Assembly (NCBI GenBank): GCA_020002185.1
Contig: CM034544.1
Coordinates: 372,001 to 436,000 of the forward strand
Source: Paraescarpia echinospica
Taxonomy: Eukaryota; Annelida; Polychaeta; Sabellida; Siboglinidae
DNA: 64,000 nt
Direction: 5' to 3'
The notes beneath the pieces were generated by a model. That model did not search any database and had not been told where the DNA came from. It saw only the letters and a program-made list of their open reading frames with translations. Shown piece by piece: positions 45,921-57,715 of the stretch. How positions within the stretch are numbered: the first letter of the stretch is position 1; the number at the start of each line of letters is the position of its first letter. Position numbers and translations under genes: made by a program.

Positions 45921-47311
45921 TGGCTTTCACTGCAAGTCTGTTGACCATTCCACCCACACCATGACGGGCACTCTTCCCGTGTGATGTTGTGTAAAAGTAC
46001 CGCTCTAGAGGCATAATGCCACAAATCCTGAGCACCAGTGGTGGTAGAGCTTTCACTGCAAGTCTGTTGACCATTCCACCCACACCATGACGGGCACTCT
46101 TCCCGTGTGATGTTGTGTAAAAGTACCGCTCTAGAGGCATAATGCCACAAATCCTGAGCACCAGTGGTGGTAGAGCTTTCACTGCAAGTCTGTTGACCAT
46201 TCCACCCACATCATGACGGGCACTCTTCCCATGTGATGTTGTGTAAAAGTACCGCTCTAGAGGCATAATGCCACAAATCCTGAGCACCAGTGGTGGTAGA
46301 GCTTGCACTGCAAGTCTGTTGACCATTCCACCCACACCATGACGGGCACTCTTCCCGTGTGATGTTGTGTAAAAGTACTGCTCTAGAGGCATAATGCCAC
46401 AAATCCTGAGCACCAGTGGTGGTAGAGCTTTCACTGCAAGTCTGTTGACCATTCCACCCACACCATGACGGGCACTCTTCCCGTGTGATGTTGTGTAAAA
46501 GTACCGCTCTAGAGGCATAATGCCACAAATCCTGAGCACCAGTGGTGGTAGAGCTTTCACTGCAAGTCTGTTGACCATTCCACCCACACCATGACGGGCA
46601 TTCTTCCCATGTGATGTTATGTAAAAGTACCGCTCTTGAGGCATAATGCCACAAATCCTGAGCACCAGTGGTGGTAGAGCTTTCACTGCAAGTCTGTTGA
46701 CCATTCCACCCACACCATGACGGGCACTCTTCCCGTGTGATGTTGCGTAAAAGTACCACTCTAGAGGCATAATGCCACAAATCCTGAGCACCAGTGGTGG
46801 TAGAGCTTTCACTGCAAGTCTGTTGACCATTCCACCCACACCATGACGGGCATTCTTCCCATGTGATGTTGTGTAAAAGTACCGCTCTTGAGGCATAATG
46901 CCACAAATCCTGAGCACCAGTGGTGGTAGAGCTTTCACTGCAAGTCTGTTGACCATTCCACCCACACCATGACGGGCACTCTTCCCATGTGATGTTGTGT
47001 AAAAGTACTGCTCTAGAGGCATAATGCCACAACTCCTGAGCACCAGTGGTGGTAGAGCTTTCACTGCAAGTCTGTTGACCATTCCACCCACACCATGACG
47101 GGCACTCTTCCCGTGTGATGTTGTGTAAAAGTACTGCTCTAGAGGCATAATGCCACAACTCCTGAGCACCAGTGGTGGTAGAGCTTTCACTGCAAGTCTG
47201 TTGACCATTCCACCCACACCATGACGGGCACTCTTCCCGTGTGATGTTGTGTAAAAGTACTGCTCTAGAGGCATAATGCCACAAATCCTGAGCACCAGTG
47301 GTGGTAGAGCT
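45921..47311. repeat. 126-bp repeat array, left part, 11 units
   Basis: Unit of 126 bp (42 codons), containing CTTTCACTGCAAGTCTGTTG, CCACACCATGACGGGCACTC and CCTGAGCACCAGTGGTGGTA. On the - strand two frames stay open: one repeats ECPSWCGWNGQQTCSE with LLHNITR, the other HGVGGMVNRLAVKA. The array is cut at 47311 by a LINE and resumes at 51087 in register, so both parts were one array of about 17 units. Confidence 0.95.
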
Positions 47312-50300
47312 GATTTGATCGCTAGGTGGCGCAAGCGGTGGTGTTGTTGGTTTGGTCTCCGGCAGAATTTGTTGTTTTTACAAACTTACAGGCAGTCTTC
47401 TTAACAATAAATCAACACGTAGATGATATACAACACAAAGAACTGGACGGGAGAAATTTGAAAACCAAATGATGAAATCAGCTAAGTAAACATTTATTTT
47501 GCACCTAAGCCTGCCAGATCAAAATTTGCATTTCCCGCCTTCTCGGTCAACGTCGACCCGGATGTAAACAGACACTCTTAGCTCACCAACCTCATCATGT
47601 TTAACGCAACTTAGCCTAGTACTATATATAATAGTACACGCCCGAAATCGGGTATCAACACATACCGACATATCTCACAGTTGCGAAATATCTGCCACAC
47701 ACCCACCCCTCGTACTAACCAGGTTTTTTTATTAACGCTGCATTACATGATCTGAGAATGCCCCAGATCGCTACGACTTAAACTTAAAGTCTTAAGTTAA
47801 TCTTGAAACCCGTCTCATCCTGCACCGCCTTCATGTATGCTCTCTGTTGTAGACACTCGAATTTTTTTTAGATCTCTTAGACGTTTGCTATTATTATTTG
47901 TACTCGTTTTATATTTTAACACACTTTTTTAATCATAATTTTATTATTAACAATCTTACGCCTTCTACTTACGTTAAGGCAAAGACCTTGCTAGTCGAGG
48001 GCCCATTTAGTCTTAGATTTTAATTCTTACAACGAACCTAGCGATACAGATATTTAATTATGGATCGAATGTCAAAGCCTCTTAACAAACACAGCATCAG
48101 CCTACTTAATGTCAATACGCAGTCAATCTGTGCAAAGAAACTAGAATTTCACCACATGATAGACGACGCAAAACCTGACGTCATAGTTGCATGTGAAACT
48201 TGGTTGAAGCCCGCTGTCAATAGCAGTGAATTCATGCCGCCTGGATATGACCCCCCTTTCAGGAAAGACCGAGCAGATAGCCACGGTGGCATCATGATTG
48301 CCACCAAGACTGGATTGGTTGTTGAACAGATATCGATAATGACACCGTGTGAAATGGTTGCTGTGAAAATCCAGACCACACACACTCCTCTCATAGTACT
48401 TGGAATCTACAGACCCACAGATAATAACGCTGACTACTCAACCTATATGTGTGACGCCATATCCAGCATAGCCAGGAAATTCCCAAACAGCCCCCTATGG
48501 ATTGCAGGGGACACAAACCTCCCGGATATTGATTGGAAAACAAGCACAGTATTGAAACACCAGTACACAAAACAGATAAACGAACTCTTCCTCGACACAT
48601 TTTCCATGTTGGGCCTATCTCAAATGGTCACTTTCCAGACAAGACTTGACAACATCCTAGATATCTTCCTCACGAACCGGCCATCCCTCGTCAACAGATG
48701 CGAACCCGTACCAGGGGTCAGCGATCACGATGTAGCCGTTTATGTAAATTCGGACATACTACCAAAAAGACAAAGACCTATCCAGAGGAAGATCCATATC
48801 TGGAGGAAAGCAGACACCGAGCACATTCAAGAAGAGCTAGCAACATTTGCTGATGAAATGCAAACCCAACACAATCCAGACACACCTGTGGAAACGCTTT
48901 GGGCGTTGCTAACTGCCAAGTGCCAAAACGTACTATCCAACCACGTCCCTACAAGACTGTCCTCCCAACGTTACAACCAACCCTGGGCCAATGGCACAAT
49001 AAGAAACCTGTCACGAAAGAAAAAGAAATACTTCAAGAAGGCCCAGCGTACCAAGAGTGCCTGCGACATGGCAAAATATCGAGAAATAAAAAAGCTGGCC
49101 CAATCAGAGTGCCGAAAGGCGTATTACGGATATATTAACTCCATGATAGGCGAAAACAATAAAAATGAGGGAAATCTAAAGAAGTTTTGGTCTTTCATCA
49201 AAAGCAAAAAGAAGGACAACAGCGGAGTAGCCCCACTCACGAAGAATGGCATCGTCCACAGTGACAGCCAGACTAAAGCTGACATTCTTAATATGCAGTT
49301 CTCATCAGTCTTCACCGACGGAGACATGAACAATGTACTGAGCCTTGGAATGAGCCCATACAGTGACTTTCCGCATATCAGAGTATCTGAAGCAGGAGTA
49401 AGAAAACTACTGGAAGCAGTGAAACCCCACAAAGCCACAGGACATGATGGGATCCCAGCCAGGCTCCTGAAAGACTATGCCGCAGAACTTGCACCAGTGT
49501 TAACACTCATCTACCAGGCATCACTCAACCAAGGTACAGTACCAGCAGACTGGAAGCACGCCTGGGTCATACCAGTATACAAGAAGGGAACAAGAACTAC
49601 TGCTTCAAACTATAGACCCATATCCCTCACGAGCATCTCCTGCAAGACATTGGAACACATCGTACACAGTAACCTGATGGACCACTTGGAACAGCACAAC
49701 ATCCTATCTGACTACCAGCATGGGTTTCGCAAACGTAGATCCTGTGAAACCCAACTCATCCAAGCTGTCGATGACCTAGCGATGTGCCTCAACGAGGGTG
49801 GCCAGATCGACGCTGTGCTGTTGGATTTCTCAAAGGCGTTTGACAAAGTATCCCACCACCACCTGGCTACCAAACTTCACCATTACGGAGTGCGAGGGAA
49901 GATGTTGGACTGGGTCAAAAGCTTCCTGAGCAGCCGAACCCAGGAAGTCATTCTGGAAGGCAAAAGATCATCGTCGGCTGCAGTGACCTCAGGCGTCCCA
50001 CAGGGTTCAGTCCTTGGACCCATCCTCTTCCTTTGCTACATAAATGACCTACCAGACCAAGTGTCCTCTACTGTACGCCTATTTGCCGATGACTGTCTCC
50101 TGTACCGAAACATCAACTCACGAGATGATGCAGATAAACTACAAGATGACATATACAAGCTACAGATGTGGGAAAAAAAATGGCTGATGGAGTTTAATCC
50201 GGACAAGTGCGAAGTTATCCGAATTACCAACAGAAGGAAGAAGAGAATTGTCAGTGATTACTCTATCCACGGACAACAATTGAAGGAGGTCAATGGAGCC

Positions 50301-51086
50301 AAGTACCTTGGAGTAACCATCGACAGGACACTAACATGGAGCGAACACATCAGCAACGTGACAAAGAAGGCTAACAACACCAGAGCTTTCCTACAGCGGA
50401 ACATCAGCAGATGCCCACAAGCCATCAAAGCATTATGCTATCAGACGTTCGTTAGACCCATCGTGGAATATGCATCGACAGCATGGGATCCATCCACAGA
50501 GAAGAACATCAAGGCCGTGGAAAATGTACAGCGACAAGCTGCTCGCTTCGTGAAGAGCGACTACCGTCGACGCAGCAGTGTGACAACCATGATCGAAAGC
50601 CTGAAATGGGAGACCCTTGCGAGTAGGCGGGCTAATGCCAAGCTCATAATGCTCTACCGCATCAGGAACAAGTTAGTGGACATAACAACGACTTCACTCA
50701 CCGCTGCTTCAACTCGTACCAGAGGCAACGCATATTGCTACTTCCAGACATTCACCCGCATCGACGCATACAAGCACTCATTCTTTCCAAGCACCATCAA
50801 ATCATGGAACAAATGCACACAACAGCTAGTTAACAAACAATCACTGGACTCATTTAGACAGCATCTCCTCTCGCCTGCCTAAAGTAATCTACGCCCACAA
50901 AGGCAAAGCTATAGGCACCCCGACTATAGAGTCTTCTGATCTGTCTAAACGTCACAAAATAAGCAATAGACCCAAACCAACGCTACACCACCCGCTACTT
51001 GCGACGGCCCACCCAAGCTCGACAATACTCTAGCCACATACATGTGGCTGATACAGAGTTCTGAGCTGTACACAAGAAGAAGAAGA
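47312..51086 (+). mobile_element. Complete-looking LINE inserted in 126-bp array
   Basis: About 3.8 kb: a 5' UTR (47312-48059), one intact ORF and a short 3' UTR ending in a (GAA)n tail (51073-51087). It interrupts the 126-bp array within a unit, and AGAGCT occurs on both sides (47306-47311 and 51087-51092), a likely 6-bp target duplication, although it overlaps the GAA tail. The 5' UTR has no other ORF; ORF1 is absent. Clade within the CR1/Jockey group not assigned. Confidence 0.9.
48060..50882 (+). CDS. LINE endonuclease/reverse transcriptase, intact
   Basis: 940 codons from an ATG at 48060. The endonuclease starts LLNVNTQSI and has ACETWLKP (E46), GIYRPTDNN, IAGDTNLPDIDW (D151, N153), LDNILDIFLTNRP (D201) and GVSDHDV (221-223). 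Note GDTN where most relatives have GDFN. RT: YKKGTRTTASNYRPISLTSI, YQHGFRKRRSCETQL, LLDFSKAFDKVSHHH (D589), SGVPQGSVLGPILF and LFADDCLLY (675-678). The C-terminus has YASTAWDPSTEKNIKAVENV and ends in FRQHLLSP. All catalytic residues are present. This is an autonomous element protein that nicks DNA and reverse-transcribes its own RNA at the cut; the copy may have moved recently. Confidence 0.9.
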   Translation: MDRMSKPLNKHSISLLNVNTQSICAKKLEFHHMIDDAKPDVIVACETWLKPAVNSSEFMPPGYDPPFRKDRADSHGGIMIATKTGLVVEQISIMTPCEMVAVKIQTTHTPLIVLGIYRPTDNNADYSTYMCDAISSIARKFPNSPLWIAGDTNLPDIDWKTSTVLKHQYTKQINELFLDTFSMLGLSQMVTFQTRLDNILDIFLTNRPSLVNRCEPVPGVSDHDVAVYVNSDILPKRQRPIQRKIHIWRKADTEHIQEELATFADEMQTQHNPDTPVETLWALLTAKCQNVLSNHVPTRLSSQRYNQPWANGTIRNLSRKKKKYFKKAQRTKSACDMAKYREIKKLAQSECRKAYYGYINSMIGENNKNEGNLKKFWSFIKSKKKDNSGVAPLTKNGIVHSDSQTKADILNMQFSSVFTDGDMNNVLSLGMSPYSDFPHIRVSEAGVRKLLEAVKPHKATGHDGIPARLLKDYAAELAPVLTLIYQASLNQGTVPADWKHAWVIPVYKKGTRTTASNYRPISLTSISCKTLEHIVHSNLMDHLEQHNILSDYQHGFRKRRSCETQLIQAVDDLAMCLNEGGQIDAVLLDFSKAFDKVSHHHLATKLHHYGVRGKMLDWVKSFLSSRTQEVILEGKRSSSAAVTSGVPQGSVLGPILFLCYINDLPDQVSSTVRLFADDCLLYRNINSRDDADKLQDDIYKLQMWEKKWLMEFNPDKCEVIRITNRRKKRIVSDYSIHGQQLKEVNGAKYLGVTIDRTLTWSEHISNVTKKANNTRAFLQRNISRCPQAIKALCYQTFVRPIVEYASTAWDPSTEKNIKAVENVQRQAARFVKSDYRRRSSVTTMIESLKWETLASRRANAKLIMLYRIRNKLVDITTTSLTAASTRTRGNAYCYFQTFTRIDAYKHSFFPSTIKSWNKCTQQLVNKQSLDSFRQHLLSPA

Positions 51087-51847
51087 AGAGCTTTCACTGC
51101 AAGTCTGTTGACCATTCCACCCACACCATGACGGGCACTCTTCCCGTGTGATGTTGTGTAAAAGTACTGCTCTAGAGGCATAATGCTACAAATCCTGAGC
51201 ACCAGTGGTGGTAGAGCTTTCACTGCAAGTCTGTTGACCATTCCACCCACACCATGACGGGCACTCTTCCCATGTGATGTTGTGTAAAAGTACTGCTCTA
51301 GAGGCATAATGCCACAACTCCTGAGCACCAGTGGTGGTAGAGCTTTCACTGCAAGTCTGTTGACCATTCCACCCACACCATGACGGGCACTCTTCCCGTG
51401 TGATGTTGTGTAAAAGTACTGCTCTAGAGGCATAATGCCACAACTCCTGAGCACCAGTGGTGGTAGAGCTTTCACTGCAAGTCTGTTGACCATTCCACCA
51501 ACACCATGACGGGCACTCTTCCCGTGTGATGTTGTGTAAAAGTACCACTCTAGAGTCGTAATGCTACAAATCCTGAGCACCAGTGGTGGTAGAGCTTTCA
51601 CTGCAAGTCTGTTGACCATTCCACCCACACCATGACGGGCACTCTTCCCGTGTGATGTTGTGTAAAAGTACCACTCTAGAGGCGTAATGCTACAAATCCT
51701 GAGCACCAGTGGTGGTAGAGCTTTCACTGCAAGTCTGTTGACCATTCCACCCACACCATGATGGGCACTCTTCCCGTGTGATGTTGTGTAAAAGTACTGC
51801 TCTAGAGGCATAATGCCACAAATTCTGAGCACCAGTGGTGGTAGAGT
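51087..51847. repeat. 126-bp repeat array, right part, 6 units
   Basis: Continuation of the array at 45921-47311 after the LINE. The last unit ends at GGTGGTAGAG near 51847. Next to it (about 51855-51885) is a single copy of sequence related to the 45-bp unit of the array at 57929-59962. Confidence 0.95.
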
Positions 51848-52270
51848 AGTGTTTTCAGTTCTTATGCTAACTGGCACAGCTATCAGGAAAGTTGATGATT
51901 CTTTGCACAGCTGTACATTTTGCAGTGATGAAAATTATGAGGTGTACAACGAAGGTGTCACGTATGTCGCAGTCAGAAATTATGAATGAATGCTTTTTAT
52001 TTCAGGTAAAAAAACCTACATGTACAATTAAGTAATACATACAAATAGGAATAAAAGGTACATCATTAAAAATAATGAGTAAAATATATAAATGAGTAAA
52101 CCAAACTAATAAGTTAAGAAAACAAAAAGTAATAAAAATAACAAAAATGAATGAAATAAATATGTAACAAAGTATATAATATAGTTACTATTTTACAACA
52201 TATAGATATTTCAACCAGCTGGACCACATGGGCCCATTAACAATTTCTTTACAGTTACACATATATTTTA

Positions 52271-55200
52271 TCATATTACTGTCAATATTAAGAATGAGTC
52301 AATAGCATTATTTACAAACATATCACTCGCACTGTCCCATCGGTGGTATCCTAGGATCCATCTATGCATATTGTTGTATGCGACTTTAAGTTTTAAATAG
52401 GTGCCTTTGTTGAAATGTACCCAGAGTTCGGAACAGTAAATTGAACAACAACATGCATGGAACAGATGAAGTTTAACACCAATGGAACAGTTGTGGAATA
52501 TTCGGATGATGCTGTTGGACCTGGCATAAAAGCTGCACAGGTGTCTTAGCATATCTTCATCATTCTTCAAGTCATTGCAGATAATCACCCCTACATATTT
52601 TGTCATTTCAACATATACCAGTTTGTTTCCATTCAAGAAAATATCTTTTGACGTGAAAACCATGTGGTTTGAAAATCATGCACACTGACTTTATAGGATG
52701 ATATACAATGTCATTGTCGAAGCCAAAGATGGCACAAATATCCAGTAATGCCTGGAGGCCACTGGGGCTAGGTGCAATAACACATACATCGTCTGCATAG
52801 AACATATGGTTTGTACTGATGTTGTATAGGTGACATCCTATGCCAGAGTTTTTAAGCATAATGCTTAAATCATCGACATATACATTAAATAAATATGGAG
52901 ATAAAATACCACCTTGTCTAACATCATTTGAAACATTAAAAAAGTCAGAGGTCATGGAACCCCATTTAATACAAAACAGTTGGGTTCTGTACCAATATAA
53001 CAAAATTCGTAGGATTGGCACACCACGGCTGAGCAATTTTCTAAAGAGTGTCCAATGGTTAACTGTATCAAATGCTTTTGATGCATCTAAAGGCATGCAT
53101 ACACAGGACTATTGTAGCTTCTAAAATACTGAATAACATTTTTAACGCATATATACAATGATCAGCAGAATGGCCCTTCTTGAATCCAAACTGATTGTCT
53201 GTTGTAAGATTCCATAAGTTTAAGTAATACAATTTCAAAGATCTTAGAAGCAACCGTGACCAGTGCTATAGGTCTGTAGTTGTTAACATCACTTGTGTCA
53301 CCAAACTTGTTTTTCAACAAGGGTATAATAATAGTTTTCATAAATTCTTCAGGCAGATATCCAGGTGAGATAACCCCAGTATAAAAAATGAACAATAATA
53401 TAATGATGCACCTGTCTGCATGTATAACATGTTCTGCAGATACCCCATCATTACCACACGCTTTACCAGGCTTCAGTTTGTCTATACCATTCTGCACCAT
53501 GCAAGGTGTAATGTGTATATCATTGTCTATAGCATTCTGCACAATGCAAGGTGCAAATGTGTACATCATTGTCTATAGCATTCTGCACCATGCAAGGTGT
53601 AATGTGTACATCATTGTCTATAGCATTCTGCACCATGCCAGGAGCAAATGTGTACATCATTGTCTATAGCATTCTGCACCATGCAAGGTGTAAAGTGTAC
53701 ATCATTGTCTATAGCATTCTGCACCATGCAAGGTGTAATGTGTATATCATTGTCTATAGCATTCTGCACCATGCAAGGTGCAAATGTGTACATCATTGTC
53801 TATAGCATTCTGCACCATGCAATGTGTAATGTGTACATCATTGTCTATAGCATTCTGCACCATGCAAGGTGCAAATGTGTACATCATTGTCTATAGCATT
53901 CTACACCATGCAATGTGTAATGTGTACATCATTGTCTATAGCATTCTGCACCATGCAAGGTGTAATGTGTGTATCATTGTCTATAGCATTCTGCACCATG
54001 CAAGGTGTAATGTGCACATCATTGTCTAGAGCATTCTGCACCATGCAAGGTGTAATGTATACATCATTGTCTAGAGCATTCTGCACCATGCAAGGTGTAA
54101 TGTGTACATCATTGTCTATAGCATTATGCACCATGCAAGGTTCAAATGTGTACATCATTGTCTATAGCATTCTGCACCATGCAAGGTGTAATGTGTACAT
54201 CATTGTCTATAGCATTCTGCACCATGCAAGGTGTAATGTGTACATCATTGTCTATAGCATTCTGCACCATGCAAGGTGTAATGTGTACATCATTGTCTAT
54301 AGCATTTTGCACCATGCAAGGTGTAATGTGTACATCATTGTCTATAGCATTCTGCACCATGCAAGGTGTAATGTGTACATCATTGTCTATAGCATTCTGC
54401 ACCATGCAAGGTGTAATGTGTACATCATTGTCTATCGCATTCTGCACCATGCAAGGTGTAATGTGTACATCATTGTCTATAGCATTCTGCACCATGTAAG
54501 GTGTAATGTGTACATCATTGTCTATAGCATTTTGCACCATGCAAGGTGTAATGTGTACATCATTGTCTATAGCATTCTGCACCATGCAAGGTGTAATGTG
54601 TACATCATTGTCTATAGCATTCTGCACTATGCAAGGTGTAATGTGTACATCATTGTCTATAGCATTCTGCATCATGCAAGGTGTAATGTGTACATCATTG
54701 TCTATAGCATTCTGCACTATGCAAGGTGTAATGTGTACATCATTGTCTATAGCATTCTGCATCATGCAAGGTGTAATGTGTACATCATTGTCTATAGCAT
54801 TCTGCACCATGCAAGGTGTAATGTGTACATCATTGTCTATAGCATTCTGCACCATGCAAGGTGTAATGTGTACATCATTGTCTATAGCATTCTGCACCAT
54901 GTAGGTGTAATGTGTACATCATTGTCTATAACATTCTGCACTATGCAAGGTGTAATGTGTATATCATTGTTGTTACACACATTCCTAGTATTGTGTATAC
55001 GCTCTTTTACATTTTGCATATTTACATCTGAAGTGACATTATTTAACAGTGATTCAAAATGTGTTTTCCACATGGCGGATATGGAATGCGGGTTACTAGC
55101 ACCATTGACAGTAGAAGAATTAGGTAAAACTTTCTTGTATGTTTTGGATACATTTTTTCCAAAAAGAAGCTGTATCTTTAGTAGGCATGGATTTATCCAC

Positions 55201-55620
55201 GGCGCCTGCTCGAGCCATTTCTTCTCTTTGCTGTCACTGTTTGAGCAAATATTTAAAATGTACCCTAGTTCTTCGCAAGAGTTCACATATTGGGCCGTGC
55301 TTGGGTTTTCCCATATTGCGCACCACAGAATATAGGAATTTCTGGCTTCAGTATGTGCCTCCTTTACTTAATCATTCCAGCCAGGTACAGTATCATCTTG
55401 ACACAATGTTTTTTGCGTGTACTGATAGTTTCAAGACTGGATTCCCGAAGTGCAGTGCTTATATCATAGAATAGTTTGTCAATGTCACCCATATGCTGTC
55501 TATTTGAGCAATCAATGTTAGTGCATGTAAGTCAGTGATCTTTGAGTGAACACTATGTGAACAAATAAAGTGATCTAACCACGAGGTACAATTGTGTGCA
55601 TCACTCACATAAGTATAAGT
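52271..55620 (-). pseudogene. LINE RT pseudogene with internal minisatellite
   Basis: Endonuclease end: TYVSDAHNCTSWLDHFICSH near 55610-55550. Linker with KEAHTEARNSYILW and WLEQAPWINPCL (to 54980). RT: PGKACGNDGVSAEHVIH, NYRPIALVTVASKIFE (53162-53520), LDASKAFDTVNHW, VRQGGILSPYLFNVYVDDLS and MFYADDVCVI (52608-53096), and a C-terminus with LLHLF/CSIYCSELWVHF (52271-52663). Several frameshifts separate the pieces, for example near 53090 and 52640. The 45-bp array at 53479-54970 is inserted by duplication of this ORF's own codons, just before KLKPGKACGNDG. Confidence 0.75.
53479..54970. repeat. 45-bp minisatellite derived from LINE codons
   Basis: About 33 units: TGCACCATGCAAGGTGTAAT, GTGTACATCATTGTCTATAG, CATTC. 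On the LINE strand each unit reads HITPCMVQNAIDNDV in frame with flanking LINE protein on both sides (NNNDIHITPC... on the N-terminal side, ...GIDKLKPGK on the C-terminal side). Nearly all units are exactly 45 bp, so the frame is kept; one unit near 54900 is a base short. Confidence 0.95.
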
Positions 55621-55624
55621 ATTT

Positions 55625-57715
55625 AACAAGATTTAACAAGATTGCTGTCCAGAGAATTAACTCTAGATGGCAGGTGGACAAGGAAGCCCTTTGGCTTATC
55701 GAGAGTCCATCCCTTTTATTTACATATATCCAGCCCTTCTGAGGTATGTGTCGATTTTTTAAAAATAATATTCACACTACTAGCACCCACACAATCATCA
55801 GATAATCTGTTCCATTCATTCACAGTCTTGTGAAAATGATAACTTTCTTACGTCTAATCTACACTGCTCCTTTAATAATGTAACTTCATGTCCTCTAGTC
55901 TTTCTATTTTCTTAACTGAAAAAAACATATTTCTATCAATATTTTCATAACCATTCAATATTTTAAACACTTCTATCTGATCTCCTCTCAATCTCCTGGT
56001 CTCTAGTGTTGTTAAACCACATTCTTTTAGGCGTTTTTCATAACTAAGATCCCTCAGTTTTGGTATCATTTTAGTCGCTCTCCTCTACTCTTTCTAGCAT
56101 ATCTATGTCCTTCTTGTGGTATGGCCTCCACGCTTGTATACAATATTCTAAATGAGGCCTAACTATTGTTTTGTACAGCGGTATTATTACTTCTTTTTCT
56201 TTATATGCTATATTTCGCCTAATCAATCCAAGGATTTGATTTCCTTTTCAAGCTGCAATTCCACACTGCTCTGAAACCTTCATGTCAGCACTAATTGTCA
56301 GCCCTAAGTCTTTTTCTTTTACAGTAGTACTTAGTACAGTTCCCCCCGTTGTATATTCTACATATTCGTTCCCATGTCCTGTGTGAAGGCATTTACATTT
56401 CCCAAAATTGAACAACATTTGCAACTTTTCAGACCATTTGATCAACCTGTCAAGATCATCTTGTAAATGCTGTCTAACTCCATCACTTTTAATCCTTCTA
56501 AATACTTTTGTATCATCTGCAAATTTCAACACCTTGTTAGCTATGTCATCGTCCAAATCGTTTATATATATATATATATTAAGAATAATATAGGTCCCAG
56601 TACTGATCCCTGTGGAACCCCACTCAAAACTGATTTCCAGTTTGAAGCCTCCCCATCAACAACTACCCGTTGTCTTCTGTCAATCAGCCATTTTTCTATC
56701 CAGTTAACTATACTATTTCCTATGCCAAGGGCCTTTAGTTTAAGCAGTAATCTTTGATGTGGCACTTTGTCGAAAGCTTTTTGAAAATCTAAGTAGATGA
56801 TATCTACTGGTGATCCCTCATCTACCCACTTAGTGATGTCTTCCCAAAAACATAACATATTTGTTAAGCATGACCTCGCTTTTAGAAACCCATGTTGAGA
56901 TGGGTTTACCAAGTTATGTTTAACAAGAAAATCCACCATGTGATCTTTAATTAGTCTTTCTAATAACTTACAAATCACCGATGTTAAACTCACTGGTCTA
57001 TAATTATTTGACTTGTTTCTCGAACCTTTTTTAAATAACGGTATAATGTTTGCTTCTTTCCATTCTAAAGGAACCACTCCCTCTTCTAATGACAAGTTGA
57101 AAACTGTTGCAAGCAATTTCCAATAGTAGTTTGGGCGGAATCCCACCCACTCCAGGTGATTTATTTTCCTTCATAGCCCTAATTTTCTTAGCTACCATTT
57201 CTTGGGTTACAAATAACTATCTTAAATAGTCTGATTCTGCCCCCTTGAACTTAGCCTCTGGTACTGGCAGTGAACTAGTGTCTTCTCTGGTAAACACTGA
57301 ACTAAAATACTCATTCAGGTCTTCTGCCATTAAGAATCCCTCTGATATTGTATTTCCAGCACTATCTTCTAGAGGACCGACCTTATCCTGAACTTTCTGT
57401 TTACTCCGAACATATGCATAAAAACTCTTGCTGTCTTGTTTTATATTACAAGCTAATTTATGTTCATAGCTTCTCTTTGAATTTCTAATTTAAGCTGTAG
57501 TTTGGTTTAGTGCTTCTTTATAAATGTTGTAGTCTTCGTCATTTCCAGTACATCTATATGACTTCCACATCATTTGTTTATACTTAATTTTTCTAGTGGC
57601 TTCTTTTGATAAGTGTTTCTTTTTGGACCGTTTCCCGTGTTTTTTAAGGGAACAAATTTGACGATGATATTCCAGCATTCTGTTGTATTGCAAGTTCAAC
57701 CAAATTTTTTATAAT
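55625..57715 (-). mobile_element. CR1-type LINE, decayed copy 2 (nested)
   Basis: Same family as the element at 1-2290, opposite strand. 5'-truncated at about 57700, where only TTECWN and KFVPLK of the linker remain, and ending at about 55625 in two copies of the tail motif CTTGTTAAAT. Its 3' UTR aligns with that of copy 1. It is inserted in the endonuclease region of another LINE, between the DYKKFG and TYVSDAHNC segments, with host protein recognisable on both sides. Confidence 0.85.
55872..57699 (-). pseudogene. LINE reverse transcriptase pseudogene, copy 2
   Basis: Pieces in order: linker KRSKKKHLSKEATRKIKYKQ (57490-57699); RT 56562-57146 with PLEWKEANIIPLFKKGSRNK, NYRPVSLTSV, QHGFLKARSCLTN, IIYLDFQKAFDKVPHQRLL and SGVPQGSVLGPILFLIYI; then, after an (AT)n run at 56565-56580 that replaces a few codons, KVLKFADDTKVF (56248-56556); then MIPKLRDLSYEKRLKECG with RRLRGDQIEVFKILNGYENI (55872-56069). 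It retains the segment that copy 1 has lost. Several frameshifts make it inactive. Confidence 0.85.

Noticed and set aside
45859..47334. 491-codon protein over the 126-bp array
   Set aside because: Two frames are open because 126 is a multiple of three; I keep only the weak possibility of a 42-residue module as a finding.
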